Assembly: GCA_029265715.1 (NCBI GenBank)
Contig: JAJUGZ010000029.1
Location: 1 to 42,615, forward strand
Direction: 5' to 3'
Source: Bacteroidota bacterium
GTDB taxonomy: Bacteria; Bacteroidota; Bacteroidia; Bacteroidales; Prolixibacteraceae
DNA: 42,615 bases
In this document: piece after piece, positions 17,811 to 26,081 of the stretch
Numbering within the stretch: position 1 is the stretch's first letter
How the letters are laid out: every line of letters begins with the position of its first letter
Translations under genes and position numbers: made by a program
Notes under the pieces: generated by a model
Told to the model about the DNA's origin: nothing
Seen by the model: the letters and a program-made list of their open reading frames with translations, nothing else
Databases searched by the model: none

Positions 17811-18115
17811 TATATTTTTTTGTTTTGAATATGTTTGTTGCATGCGGCGCATACAGCTTTTGTATTTCAATCAGCAGCAGTACATGCGCCTTGTTTCACT
17901 TTCCTTTTTTTCATCCCCGGAGTCCGTTTCTCTTCGCCCGGGCTACAAATAGTTGACTCCTCCGGAGTCCCGGTTGCAACAGTTTCCTTTCAACCATGAT
18001 GTTCAGAACCTAAACGTTCCCGGCCTTTGTTCTCTAAGCCTTTCCCTTTCAGGGAGAGGTTCGAGTGGGGCCTTATCTTCTCCTTCGGAGAGTCTGTCCG
18101 GCAACTGTCGGAGGG
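17811..18115. other. 305-bp repeat-rich intergenic region
   Basis: No gene is supported. The region carries a palindrome gactcctccggagtc (17955-17969), a copy of the 21-base hairpin (18039-18059) and a small hairpin tctccttcggaga (18079-18091). The text around 17935-17975 (ggctacaaatagttgactcc) looks like another Bacteroidota-type dispersed repeat, but I have no second copy in the window to prove it. Confidence 0.6.
18039..18059. repeat. Second copy of the 21-base hairpin
   Basis: Arms cctttccc (18039-18046) and gggagagg (18052-18059) pair with one G-T around loop tttca. It differs from 14794-14814 at two positions only. The pair brackets the GH2 gene. Confidence 0.7.
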
Positions 18116-20272
18116 TCAGGGGAGGCGCTTCAGTCCTTCCCATTTCACGTTCCAGTTGCCGTCTTTCGGAAAGCCCGGGTTTTCAGTTGTGCAGCCGTCC
18201 CAGCCGGCACACATGAGCGCGATGGCTTTCAGGAAACCGCCATTGCCAGGCAAATAGATGCGAAGCCGCGGACTTTGATAATTATGCCCGTTTTTCAGGT
18301 ACGTATTTTTCTGCACTTCTTTCAACAAGGCTTCCAGAGCAAGCTCCGGTTCGTTGAGCCGGGTGGCACACATGGCAACCATCGGGTAATCCCAGCCCCA
18401 GGTCGTTGCCCAGTCCCATTTTTGCATGATCAGTTTCAGCGTATTGCGCATAATCTCCGGATCGACCTTGTCCCAGATCGGCAACATGCCAACTGTTCCC
18501 AGGACCATGGGGTGGTCGGTCATGTTTTTCGGATTGGTGTACGAATCGGGAGCATTGGCAATGCCCAGATAAACGCTGTCTTTCTGAACCGGAGCGGCCA
18601 TTTTAACCCGAACATTCTCCCACAGGGGGTCTTTGGGCATGTTCAGCCGCTCGCGCCACAACTGGGCTACGCCAAGCGCCCAATGCCAGTAAGCCAGCTC
18701 AAAAGGCGGGTCGATGGTTGTTGAGCGTTCCCAGTGTTCCTGGGCCGGAATCAGCGGCGGCAACAAATGGTATGTTTCTCCGGACGAATCGGGCACTGCA
18801 AAATCGGCCATAAATTCGGCTGTGGCAAAAACCAGGTCTTTATATTTGTTCAGCACCCCGTCCGACTGTTTGCTGCGATACAACTGCTCGGCCATATAAA
18901 TCAGGTGCGGCTGTTGCCAGATCAGGTAATTGCCCACGCTCGACGGGCTGTTTGCCCCATCCGGGCCAACCATTTTCGGCCAGCGGACTCCTTTAAACCC
19001 CTGCATCTGTGCCGTTTCGAGCGCTTTGGGGTAAATGCGATGATACCATTCCAATTGTTTGTCAACTATCTCCGGATGGTTCCAATCGGCAAAATGGGCT
19101 GTATGCCACCAGTGCATTTCGAGGTGTGCCTTTCCGTACCAGCTGTTGTAAACAAGCCCGGTTTCCTGCGGTGGCAACGAGCCTGAATTCTGGATTTTCG
19201 TCAGGTATTGAGACAAAACAAAACGGCGCTCCAGTTCTTTGGCACGCGGGTCGGTGCATTTTGAAAAATCGACCACACCACTGGTTTCCCAGAACGTTTT
19301 CCAGCTTTCGAGGTTATTCTTTTCTGTCTCGGCAAACGTTGGCAGTTTGTCCGGCTGGTCTTGCGGAGAAAACAGGCAACTAAAGGTGATTGTATTGCCC
19401 GAGTTGGACGAAAGGACGAAATGGTGCTTTTCGGTCTCGGCCAACTGCCCGTCGCCTTCCCACTGAATATTCACCTGATAATGATCGTTGTCGAGCGTCC
19501 GGAGGATTTTTGCCGAGCGATCGCCGGTTGACCGAAGCACAGACTGGTGTTTATCGGGCGAAGCAAAATCAGATCCCGAATGCGTGTTCACAGGCACGGC
19601 GTACGGGAAAATCCACTCCACTTTTAGTTGCCCACTGGCAATTAACGGCGAGTTGATCCGGGCTGAAACCAGGTCTTTTTGCTGATGACAGAAAACCTCC
19701 ACCCGGACGGGCCGGCCTTCGACCGAAAATGTACTGCTAATGCGGCCTTCCCAGATGTTCAGTTCCTGTCTGGGCTTTTCGATGTCGGCTAATTTCACTT
19801 CGGTCCCGTCGGCTTTTTTCAGGAGCAGGCGAATAACCCCGAGTTGCAAACGCTGCGGGTTTTCGCGGAAATAATTGGCCGCTTTGGCATCGCGCCCGTC
19901 GCCCGGTGGCTGCTGCCAATACGGAACCTGCCGCCCACGGTAATCCCAGTATTTGGCCGATTCCATTTCAGTGTAATTCGCTGTATTCGGGAAAGTATGC
20001 CAGCCCCAATTGGACTGAGTACCCAGCGTAACACCGCGTTCATACTCCGTATAAAATGTTTGCAAACCGGTAATGTCGGCCGTAAAAGCAAAGTCGCCGT
20101 TCCCGACCGAAAGGCTGGCCAGCGTATCCGGCGCCTCGACCACCACATTGTGGCGATTAACCAGCGCAAACCGGTCGATTTGCGATAACTTTTGGGTGGA
20201 TTGACAGCCTGCGAGAGCTATCGCGATCAGGAATAGCTTTGTTTTTAAACCACATTGACACATAAGGCACAT
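18116..20272 (-). CDS. GH65-related (alpha/alpha)6 lipoprotein, putative glycosidase
   Basis: This is a 718-residue lipoprotein: lipobox LAGC with the lipidated Cys23. An ATG at 20263 is an alternative start. The N-terminal beta-sandwich starts SLSVGNGDFAFTADITGLQT and includes TLGTQSNWGWHTFPNT. A helical toroid follows with HWWHTAHFADW (387-397), GFKGVRWPKMVGPDG and PPLIPAQEHWE. Glu512 in PAQEHW sits where GH65 enzymes keep their catalytic Glu, so membership of clan GH-L is likely (inference). Whether it is a hydrolase or a phosphorylase, and on which sugar, cannot be read. It lies between GH106 and GH2 and may act on terminal residues of RG-I fragments in the periplasm or on the surface. 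The stop codon lies in repeat-like DNA (CCTCCCCTGACCCTC). Confidence 0.6.
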   Translation of the reverse strand: MCLMCQCGLKTKLFLIAIALAGCQSTQKLSQIDRFALVNRHNVVVEAPDTLASLSVGNGDFAFTADITGLQTFYTEYERGVTLGTQSNWGWHTFPNTANYTEMESAKYWDYRGRQVPYWQQPPGDGRDAKAANYFRENPQRLQLGVIRLLLKKADGTEVKLADIEKPRQELNIWEGRISSTFSVEGRPVRVEVFCHQQKDLVSARINSPLIASGQLKVEWIFPYAVPVNTHSGSDFASPDKHQSVLRSTGDRSAKILRTLDNDHYQVNIQWEGDGQLAETEKHHFVLSSNSGNTITFSCLFSPQDQPDKLPTFAETEKNNLESWKTFWETSGVVDFSKCTDPRAKELERRFVLSQYLTKIQNSGSLPPQETGLVYNSWYGKAHLEMHWWHTAHFADWNHPEIVDKQLEWYHRIYPKALETAQMQGFKGVRWPKMVGPDGANSPSSVGNYLIWQQPHLIYMAEQLYRSKQSDGVLNKYKDLVFATAEFMADFAVPDSSGETYHLLPPLIPAQEHWERSTTIDPPFELAYWHWALGVAQLWRERLNMPKDPLWENVRVKMAAPVQKDSVYLGIANAPDSYTNPKNMTDHPMVLGTVGMLPIWDKVDPEIMRNTLKLIMQKWDWATTWGWDYPMVAMCATRLNEPELALEALLKEVQKNTYLKNGHNYQSPRLRIYLPGNGGFLKAIALMCAGWDGCTTENPGFPKDGNWNVKWEGLKRLP

Positions 20273-20291
20273 CGATTTAGTTGTTTATCTC

Positions 20292-20367
20292 CCACAAAGA
20301 CACAGAGGACACAGCGTTTCACAGAGAACATTTGATTTTATCATGTGTGTCCTATCTGTCTTTGTGG
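20292..20367. repeat. Long inverted repeat between GH65-like and GH106 genes
   Basis: Arms 20292-20313 (ccacaaagacacagaggaca...) and 20346-20367 (...cctatctgtctttgtgg) are complementary over 22 bases with two mismatches, around a 32-base centre. It fills most of the 101-base gap. The 'CACAAAGACACAGAGG' text is of a dispersed-repeat type I recall from Bacteroidota genomes. Confidence 0.8.
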
Positions 20368-20373
20368 CCCATT

Positions 20374-23229
20374 TTAAAATTTTACAGGCTGAAGCGGGGT
20401 CAGAGTTACCGGTCCGATCAGGCCGGATGGCTGCGGCCCCCAACCTAAGGTTGTAAACAAGCCGTCGGCGCCCCGGTTGGCCGGATCATGTGCCTGAAAG
20501 TTCGTGTTATAGAAAATCTTGTACGGTTGCCCTTTGCGTTCCATGTCGGCAATCCGGTTCCCCATCAGGTTTGTAACTTCAACCTCGAGGGTATTTTCGT
20601 CCTGAAGACCGGCTGCACTGAAGTTCACAGAGAACGACGGACCGATCAACGTTGCCAGTTCTTTGCCGTTCAGCTTCACGCGGGCGCTGTGGCAGACCGT
20701 CCCCAGATCGAGCTGCCAGGCTTCGGCATCTCCGGGTTTGGCAAATGTTGTTTTGTAAACCGCGGTTCCGGAGAAGGCTTTGTAACTGTCGCCCTCCAGG
20801 TCGGTCCACAAACCCGGGCGGTCGAGCCGTACCGGCTGGGGCAATTCGGGCCCGCCACTTACAAAAGTCAAAGTCCAGTTGGCGTCCAGCGTCGTTTTTT
20901 CGCCAGACGATTTCCAATATGCATATTCCGGGGCGCTTACTTCTTTCGCGAAAATCTGCACCAGACAGCTTTCGCCCGGTTTCAGCTGCAAATAAACTTC
21001 GCCGCCTTCGCCGGACGATTTAACCCGGGCTTTACCGAATTCCCCCGTCATCGGGTTATACAAAACAGCCGATTTTATTGGTGTTTCGAGCGCAACCATG
21101 CCATCGACAGCCGCGGTGCCGCGGTTGGCAATAAAATAAGTCACCGTATTTCCATCGACGCGGCGAATGCACTGCAACCCCCGATCAAACATCGGTTCGC
21201 GGCGAATATGGGCCTGAACAAGCAAATCGTCCAGACTCCCCAGCAAAACCTGACCATTGCCAACTTTAGCTTTCTGAACGGCGCCTTCGGCTCCGAACTT
21301 CAGCGAGCGTTTCAGTTCCTGAAGTTTGGCCTGGCGCTCAGCCAGCATCCCCAGCCCCGGCACATCGGACGGAAGTTCTTCGAGCAAAACGGTCGCTCCG
21401 CTTTTCGCAAGGCTCAGTACTTTTTCGAACGTTTCAACCGGCATCTGTTTTACAGCCGGCAACAGGATGGTCTGGTAATGGGCCCCTCCGGTCAGGATTT
21501 TACCCGATCCGGTTTCTAATTTGGCCACCTGCCGATCGGTAATGTAATCGAACGCATAACCCTTGCTGAAAAGATTTTCGGCTGTTTCGCGCACCACCGA
21601 TCCTTTGGCAGCCCCGTCAAAATGCAACAGCAACGAACGGCCGCGAACGGCATATTCGTCGGCAATGGGGTAATACAACAGAATATCGTTGTCTGGTTTT
21701 CCGGCCTGCAGAAACGACTGCGAACGGGCAATATACGTATTCAATGTGCTGAAATCGTTCCAGAACGTGTTGGTCGGGCCGAAATGAACGGCAGCATAAA
21801 ACAACCAGCCCGGCCATGGCTCATTTTCCGGCGAAAAAGTTGTTCCGTGATAAAAAATGTGGTTGATCCCGGCCAGCAGGAACAAGTCGATGGCTTGTTT
21901 CACGTCGGCCAGCGATGCCTGAAAATGGTCTTTGAGCCAGGTTGCCGATTCGGACGAAGCCAGCTGTTTCCCGGTCACGTGGGCTACCGACGAGGCCGAT
22001 TTCACCTTCACGATATCTTCGCCCTCAGTCTCCGGAATATCGGCGGCAGCATACAAATCCAATATGTTGGCCGGGGCGCCGTGAGCCTGGTTGCGGATGA
22101 TTTTCCCGCTTTGGGCAGCCCAGTCGTGCCAGCGCTGTGTATATTTTTCCAGGATCAGATCGGAGATTGTTTCGCGGTAATCGCACAAAACGCGCTGGTT
22201 ATTTTCGTCAGAATCTTCGCCCATTAAAGCCGGTAGGTGCTGGCGCAGGTCGTATCCGCGGCGCTGCTTGAATTCATCGAACAGGCGGGGCGTAAAATCA
22301 GCTTCACCGCGGGCATCGTCCACCTCGTACGAATCGTTAAAGAAAGCCCGGAGCCCGCTGATATCGCGGCCCTTGAACGCTTCCGAGAAATGATTCAGGT
22401 AATTATCGATAGCCGTATCCGAGAAGTGGTCGATTACATCGCCTTCGCCGCCCGGACCGGCCCGTTCAACCATTTTGCCATGCCAGCCTTCAAATACGGC
22501 ATATAACGTCCACCGACCATCCGGGGCAGTCCAGTCGAGTGCACCGTCAGCCGAAACCTTAGCTGTCAGATCAATCACTTCTCCGGATGCCGAATAGGCC
22601 ATCAACGTTTGCAGCGGCATCGGCATGGGATAGCGCACCTGTTCGAGCGCCCAGGCCTGTAAGCTGTCTTCGTTGGCGCTGACCGGATATTTCAGTTGCG
22701 AAAAATCCAGGTTGCGGCGGCTGATGGCCCGAAGCATAGGCTCCTGCCGGCAAACAATTTTCTCCGGAAGTTTTTTCCCGCCCTCAACCGCGTATTTCTT
22801 TATCTCCATGTATTTACAGGCGTCTTCCGGAGTGACCCAGATACCGCCAAACGGCCAACCTGATGCCATCGCCATGTCGATGCCCAAATCTAATCTCTTT
22901 CCTTCGCGCAGGGTAAACTCCAGATTATCCAGCCATTCCGGGGAAAGGAACTTAATGAAGCGGTTTTCAGCGCCGTGCGCCCCGTAAATCGGGGTGATTT
23001 CCAACCCGCCCAGACCCGCTTTCGCGTATGCTTCCATGGCCGTTTTCAGGCTTACCGAGTCAACGGCGTTCCCCATCCACCACCAACGGCTCCAAGGCTT
23101 ATTTTCTTTGGTAATTTGAGGCCAGCCCGGTTCCGGCCCTGTTGCTTTTGGGGCAGTACAGGCAACCGCTAACCAAATGATTGCCAGAGCTGCCACGCTA
23201 AAAACGGTTATTCGGTGTTTTGTTGTCAT
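20374..23229 (-). CDS. GH106 alpha-L-rhamnosidase
   Basis: This is a 951-residue lipoprotein; lipobox LAVAC, lipidated Cys24. The GH106 N-terminal block PWSRWWWMGNAVD (about 45-57) and GLGGLEITPIYG are clear. So is the TIM-barrel text FNDSYEVDDARGEADFTPRL, which includes conserved acidic residues. It ends with a beta-sandwich of galactose-binding type (WQLDLGTVCHSARVKLNGKE, NTLEVEVTNLMGNRIAD). GH106 enzymes release alpha-linked L-rhamnose by inversion in a calcium-dependent way. In this locus it would take rhamnose from the non-reducing end after GH105/GH28 remove galacturonate. Size and organisation match the family. Confidence 0.93.
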   Translation of the reverse strand: MTTKHRITVFSVAALAIIWLAVACTAPKATGPEPGWPQITKENKPWSRWWWMGNAVDSVSLKTAMEAYAKAGLGGLEITPIYGAHGAENRFIKFLSPEWLDNLEFTLREGKRLDLGIDMAMASGWPFGGIWVTPEDACKYMEIKKYAVEGGKKLPEKIVCRQEPMLRAISRRNLDFSQLKYPVSANEDSLQAWALEQVRYPMPMPLQTLMAYSASGEVIDLTAKVSADGALDWTAPDGRWTLYAVFEGWHGKMVERAGPGGEGDVIDHFSDTAIDNYLNHFSEAFKGRDISGLRAFFNDSYEVDDARGEADFTPRLFDEFKQRRGYDLRQHLPALMGEDSDENNQRVLCDYRETISDLILEKYTQRWHDWAAQSGKIIRNQAHGAPANILDLYAAADIPETEGEDIVKVKSASSVAHVTGKQLASSESATWLKDHFQASLADVKQAIDLFLLAGINHIFYHGTTFSPENEPWPGWLFYAAVHFGPTNTFWNDFSTLNTYIARSQSFLQAGKPDNDILLYYPIADEYAVRGRSLLLHFDGAAKGSVVRETAENLFSKGYAFDYITDRQVAKLETGSGKILTGGAHYQTILLPAVKQMPVETFEKVLSLAKSGATVLLEELPSDVPGLGMLAERQAKLQELKRSLKFGAEGAVQKAKVGNGQVLLGSLDDLLVQAHIRREPMFDRGLQCIRRVDGNTVTYFIANRGTAAVDGMVALETPIKSAVLYNPMTGEFGKARVKSSGEGGEVYLQLKPGESCLVQIFAKEVSAPEYAYWKSSGEKTTLDANWTLTFVSGGPELPQPVRLDRPGLWTDLEGDSYKAFSGTAVYKTTFAKPGDAEAWQLDLGTVCHSARVKLNGKELATLIGPSFSVNFSAAGLQDENTLEVEVTNLMGNRIADMERKGQPYKIFYNTNFQAHDPANRGADGLFTTLGWGPQPSGLIGPVTLTPLQPVKF

Positions 23230-23258
23230 TCTGTTGATTCGTTTATTCTTCAGGTAAA

Positions 23259-24479
23259 TCAGTTCTTTATTTTTTCAATTTCTACGGCATATATATCTGA
23301 ATGCCCCTCGAAATTAGCACGGAAGATAATCCACTTTCCATCGGGTGAGAAATGAACATTCGGTTCCAACTTATAGCCGTGATGTTTCATGTTGACTAAT
23401 TTTTCACTGCACAATCGATTGCCATCCGGTTTAAACAAATAAATCCACATGCCGTTATCAGCCTTTGCAACCTGCGACGGATCGCCGCCATCGCCAGCAA
23501 ACAGTTGCTGATCGGGCGAGATGGTATAATGGATCGACCATTCGTCGCGGGTCAGCTCGTAGCGGGTTTCTTCTCCCGATGCCAGGTCTGTTCCGGCCAG
23601 GAAGAATTTCTCGCCACGGGGTGTTTGCAGGTCAAACCAGATCTTCTTGCCATCGGGGCTAAAGAATTCATGCCCGGCGATTTCGCCTTCCATCGTGCGC
23701 GTATGCCTTAACTGTGGCTGGCCACCATGCAAATTGATTGTCCAGATACGATCGACCTTATGCCAAGGCCCTTCGTGGCAGAACATCAACAATTCCGGAT
23801 CGACCGGCGAGAACTGGATGTGGTTCAGCCAGGCATTTTCTGAATAAATCAGGGTTGGTTCTCCTCCTTTTGCCGAAAGTGTAAATAAAGTCCGTCGGAG
23901 TTTGGCTTCGTAAATCCGGTTGAAAAAATCGTGTTTCTCCGGATATTGTTTCAGGATTTCATCTTCTTCCGTCGAGCTGATCGCCCCGGCCAGCAGTGTT
24001 TCGTCGGCATTCAGTGTTGTAATGCGGCCATGGATGCTATCCGGGAAAACATAAATCAGACGGGTTTGATGATTTTCAACGCCTGTGGCAAAAATACTGT
24101 CGCCGCACTGATAATAAACTTCGCGACTCCGGGGAGCAACGATTTCTCCAGAAACACCTCTTTTGTTCGTGATCTGATCGGCCTGACGGGTTTTCAGGTC
24201 GACTGAAAAAAGCTGGGGATTCCCATTAACCATTCCGGTGAAAATCATTTTCTCGTTCGTGTTTTCTACGGATGGTAAGAAGGGATTATTGTGAAAATAA
24301 AAGCTGCGGTTTTCTCCTTCGTGGTTTACCAGATGAATAATCCGGTGCCCGGTATCCTGATCGATCCACTCAGCGGGCATAGGCAATTGAGCTCCCGTTT
24401 CAAGCACCTCAAGTTTTTGCTTTTGGCAGGCATTCATCAATATCAAAAACGCAACTGCTGCAACATAGGTTTTTCTCAT
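23259..24479 (-). CDS. PL22-like oligogalacturonate lyase (lipoprotein)
   Basis: This is a 406-residue lipoprotein; lipobox LMNAC, lipidated Cys18. It is a seven-bladed beta-propeller of the PL22/TolB-like type with features of oligogalacturonate lyases: EWIDQDTGHRIIHL at the start, then SENAWLNHIQFSPVDPELLM, FCHEGPWHKVDRIWTINL, GHEFFSPDGKKIWFD and EPNVHFSPDGKWIIFRAN. Histidines in the last three blocks are candidates for the manganese site and catalytic base. Known PL22 enzymes are cytoplasmic and cleave digalacturonate into keto-deoxyuronate; a lipidated form here would act in the periplasm or on the surface, perhaps on unsaturated RG-I disaccharides. It is the first enzyme gene of the long block, followed by GH106 29 bases later. 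Confidence 0.75.
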   Translation of the reverse strand: MRKTYVAAVAFLILMNACQKQKLEVLETGAQLPMPAEWIDQDTGHRIIHLVNHEGENRSFYFHNNPFLPSVENTNEKMIFTGMVNGNPQLFSVDLKTRQADQITNKRGVSGEIVAPRSREVYYQCGDSIFATGVENHQTRLIYVFPDSIHGRITTLNADETLLAGAISSTEEDEILKQYPEKHDFFNRIYEAKLRRTLFTLSAKGGEPTLIYSENAWLNHIQFSPVDPELLMFCHEGPWHKVDRIWTINLHGGQPQLRHTRTMEGEIAGHEFFSPDGKKIWFDLQTPRGEKFFLAGTDLASGEETRYELTRDEWSIHYTISPDQQLFAGDGGDPSQVAKADNGMWIYLFKPDGNRLCSEKLVNMKHHGYKLEPNVHFSPDGKWIIFRANFEGHSDIYAVEIEKIKN

Positions 24480-24724
24480 GGGTTTGTTTAGTTAGTTATA
24501 AAAACAAGATCAACCAACACATGTTTTTTAAACACCCTATACGTTGGCTGACCTAAATTTACTCACAGCAGATAAACAAACTGTCCTGCATTATCGGTTG
24601 ATTTTAACAATTACTGTTTTGCTATTTCCCTTTTTTACTTTATCTAACCCCAGATAGGTATTCGCATGATACACTGGGTATTTTTGCAGATCATGCCCAT
24701 ATCATTCCGGGCGTCTTGCTCTTT
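24480..24724. promoter_or_regulatory. 245-bp gap upstream of the enzyme block, possible promoter region
   Basis: This is the first sizeable gap upstream of the PL22-GH106 gene run, so a promoter is expected. On the minus strand a TAAATTTA near 24560 is one base off the Bacteroidota -7 consensus TAnnTTTG, with a TTTG 15 bases upstream, which is shorter than usual. A 7-bp inverted repeat gcatgat/atcatgc (24664-24670, 24690-24696) is also present. All of this is weak. Confidence 0.3.
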
Positions 24725-25810
24725 TTATTCTTTGAAACAACCGGTCCTGTTTAGCAAGTTCGTCCTGCCATTTTCTTTCCGGATGGTCAATGTCCCGGTC
24801 ACTTCAGGCCCGTTAACCAGCGAGCGCTCGTTAATACTGACTTTCTCTCGCGGCCCTTTGTCTTTGTTTAAATTCCACATATAATTGCCCTGAGCATCCA
24901 TATAAATCCGTTTCATCTGAAGGGAGAGCTCGTTGCCTTTTACCTCGGCAACCAAACAATCTTCGGTATTAACAATCTCCCGTCCCCACGACGATCCATG
25001 AACAATCTGCCAGATTCCGTCGGATTCCAGTACTGTCACATCATGAAATTCGCCGGCGAGGTACAAATCGATGCCGTATTCTTTCATTGTTTTGTAAAAA
25101 TCGCTGTCTTTCCCCCCTTCCAACATCAGGCTGCTCGACGAGCGGGCTTTTATCTCGCCCCACAGCCCGACATGACATTGAACAACCTTGAATTTTGCAT
25201 CTGAATTTTCTTTCAGTACATTTTTGAACCACTCCAATTGTTTGCCAACAACACCAATATGCATCGAATCGCCCATCACCTCGAATGGTTCAACGGTAAC
25301 AATCAGCAAATCGCCTTCACGCACATAATAGGCCAGGCCTTTCTTGTTTTCAGGACCATTTAATGGCATTTTCAGGTTTTCGCGGTAAACATTCTCTAAA
25401 TGTGGAACCAGGGCCAGTTTTTGTTTTGGCCAGGGGTCGTCGCCCAATTCATGGTCGCCAACCGCGGTATAAAATTTCAGGTCATGTTCTTTCATCCGGT
25501 TCACCCATGCCGAGTAATAGATCGTTCCCATGTGTTCGACACATTGCGGGCTGTCCCACCAATGTCCATTGACCAGGTCGCCACAAACCAGAACAAAATC
25601 AGGCTGTTCGTTTTTAACCTGATTAAAAAAATAATCAATCGCTTCTTCATACGGAGGCCAGGGGTTAGGAATATCGAAATTGAAAAAGTCAGGAAAACTT
25701 ACAAACCTGATTGTGTTAGCCTGAATATGGTCTTTCCCCCGGGCAAAAACGGTGAGCCCCAAGCCGTGCATCAGGATAACGATTATACCGAAATACATTA
25801 ATTTTCTCAT
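24725..25810 (-). CDS. Secreted calcineurin-like metallophosphoesterase, variant motifs
   Basis: The ATG at 25810 gives 361 residues and a compact signal peptide (MRKLMYFGIIVILMHGLGLTVFA); an ATG at 25831 is possible. Motif II CGDLVNGHWW, motif III GDHELGD (usually GNHE) and motif IV QCHVGLWG are recognisable. Motif I is FPDFF where DxH is expected, and the last motif is AGEFHD instead of GHxH. The fold is therefore supported, but two metal ligands look changed and activity is uncertain. It may act on a phosphoester or cyclic nucleotide in the periplasm. It sits between SusD and the enzyme block and is separated from both by about 250 bases. Confidence 0.75.
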   Translation of the reverse strand: MRKLMYFGIIVILMHGLGLTVFARGKDHIQANTIRFVSFPDFFNFDIPNPWPPYEEAIDYFFNQVKNEQPDFVLVCGDLVNGHWWDSPQCVEHMGTIYYSAWVNRMKEHDLKFYTAVGDHELGDDPWPKQKLALVPHLENVYRENLKMPLNGPENKKGLAYYVREGDLLIVTVEPFEVMGDSMHIGVVGKQLEWFKNVLKENSDAKFKVVQCHVGLWGEIKARSSSSLMLEGGKDSDFYKTMKEYGIDLYLAGEFHDVTVLESDGIWQIVHGSSWGREIVNTEDCLVAEVKGNELSLQMKRIYMDAQGNYMWNLNKDKGPREKVSINERSLVNGPEVTGTLTIRKENGRTNLLNRTGCFKE

Positions 25811-25850
25811 GGCATTTACTTTAAACAACATTATCAGTAATCATGCAATT

Positions 25851-25886
25851 TAAAGAAAGGTGAACGAGATTGTCCACCTTTCTTTA
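25851..25886 (-). terminator. Inverted-repeat terminator after susCD
   Basis: A perfect 12-bp stem (taaagaaaggtg at 25851-25862, cacctttcttta at 25875-25886) with a 12-base loop lies 196 bases beyond the SusD stop and 20 bases before the next possible start. The minus-strand 3' side is TTTCTTTAAATT, only moderately T-rich. It could be a partial terminator that lowers expression downstream of susCD, or an mRNA-end hairpin. Confidence 0.55.
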
Positions 25887-26081
25887 GAGATCGTTTAAAA
25901 TTCGTTCATCGAAAAATTTTACACTCAACGTTATCTTTTTTACTCACCCAAGCCTGCCTGGTAAACCGTTCTTTTTCATCTCTCTGTGTATCGAGATGGG
26001 GCGGTGCATCGGAGATGCGACAGGGGTGATTATTTGGGACAAATAAGCAGCTTCTTAATCGACACGCGAAAACTGCATTAA

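Noticed and set aside
20488-21519. 343-codon plus-strand frame opposite GH106
   Set aside because: Low-complexity shadow of a GC-rich gene on the other strand; no recognisable domain, while the GH106 frame is unambiguous.
24621-24700. Small hairpins that might be a riboswitch before the enzyme block
   Set aside because: The stems are only 5-7 bp, have no known aptamer pattern and lie in an AT-rich stretch.
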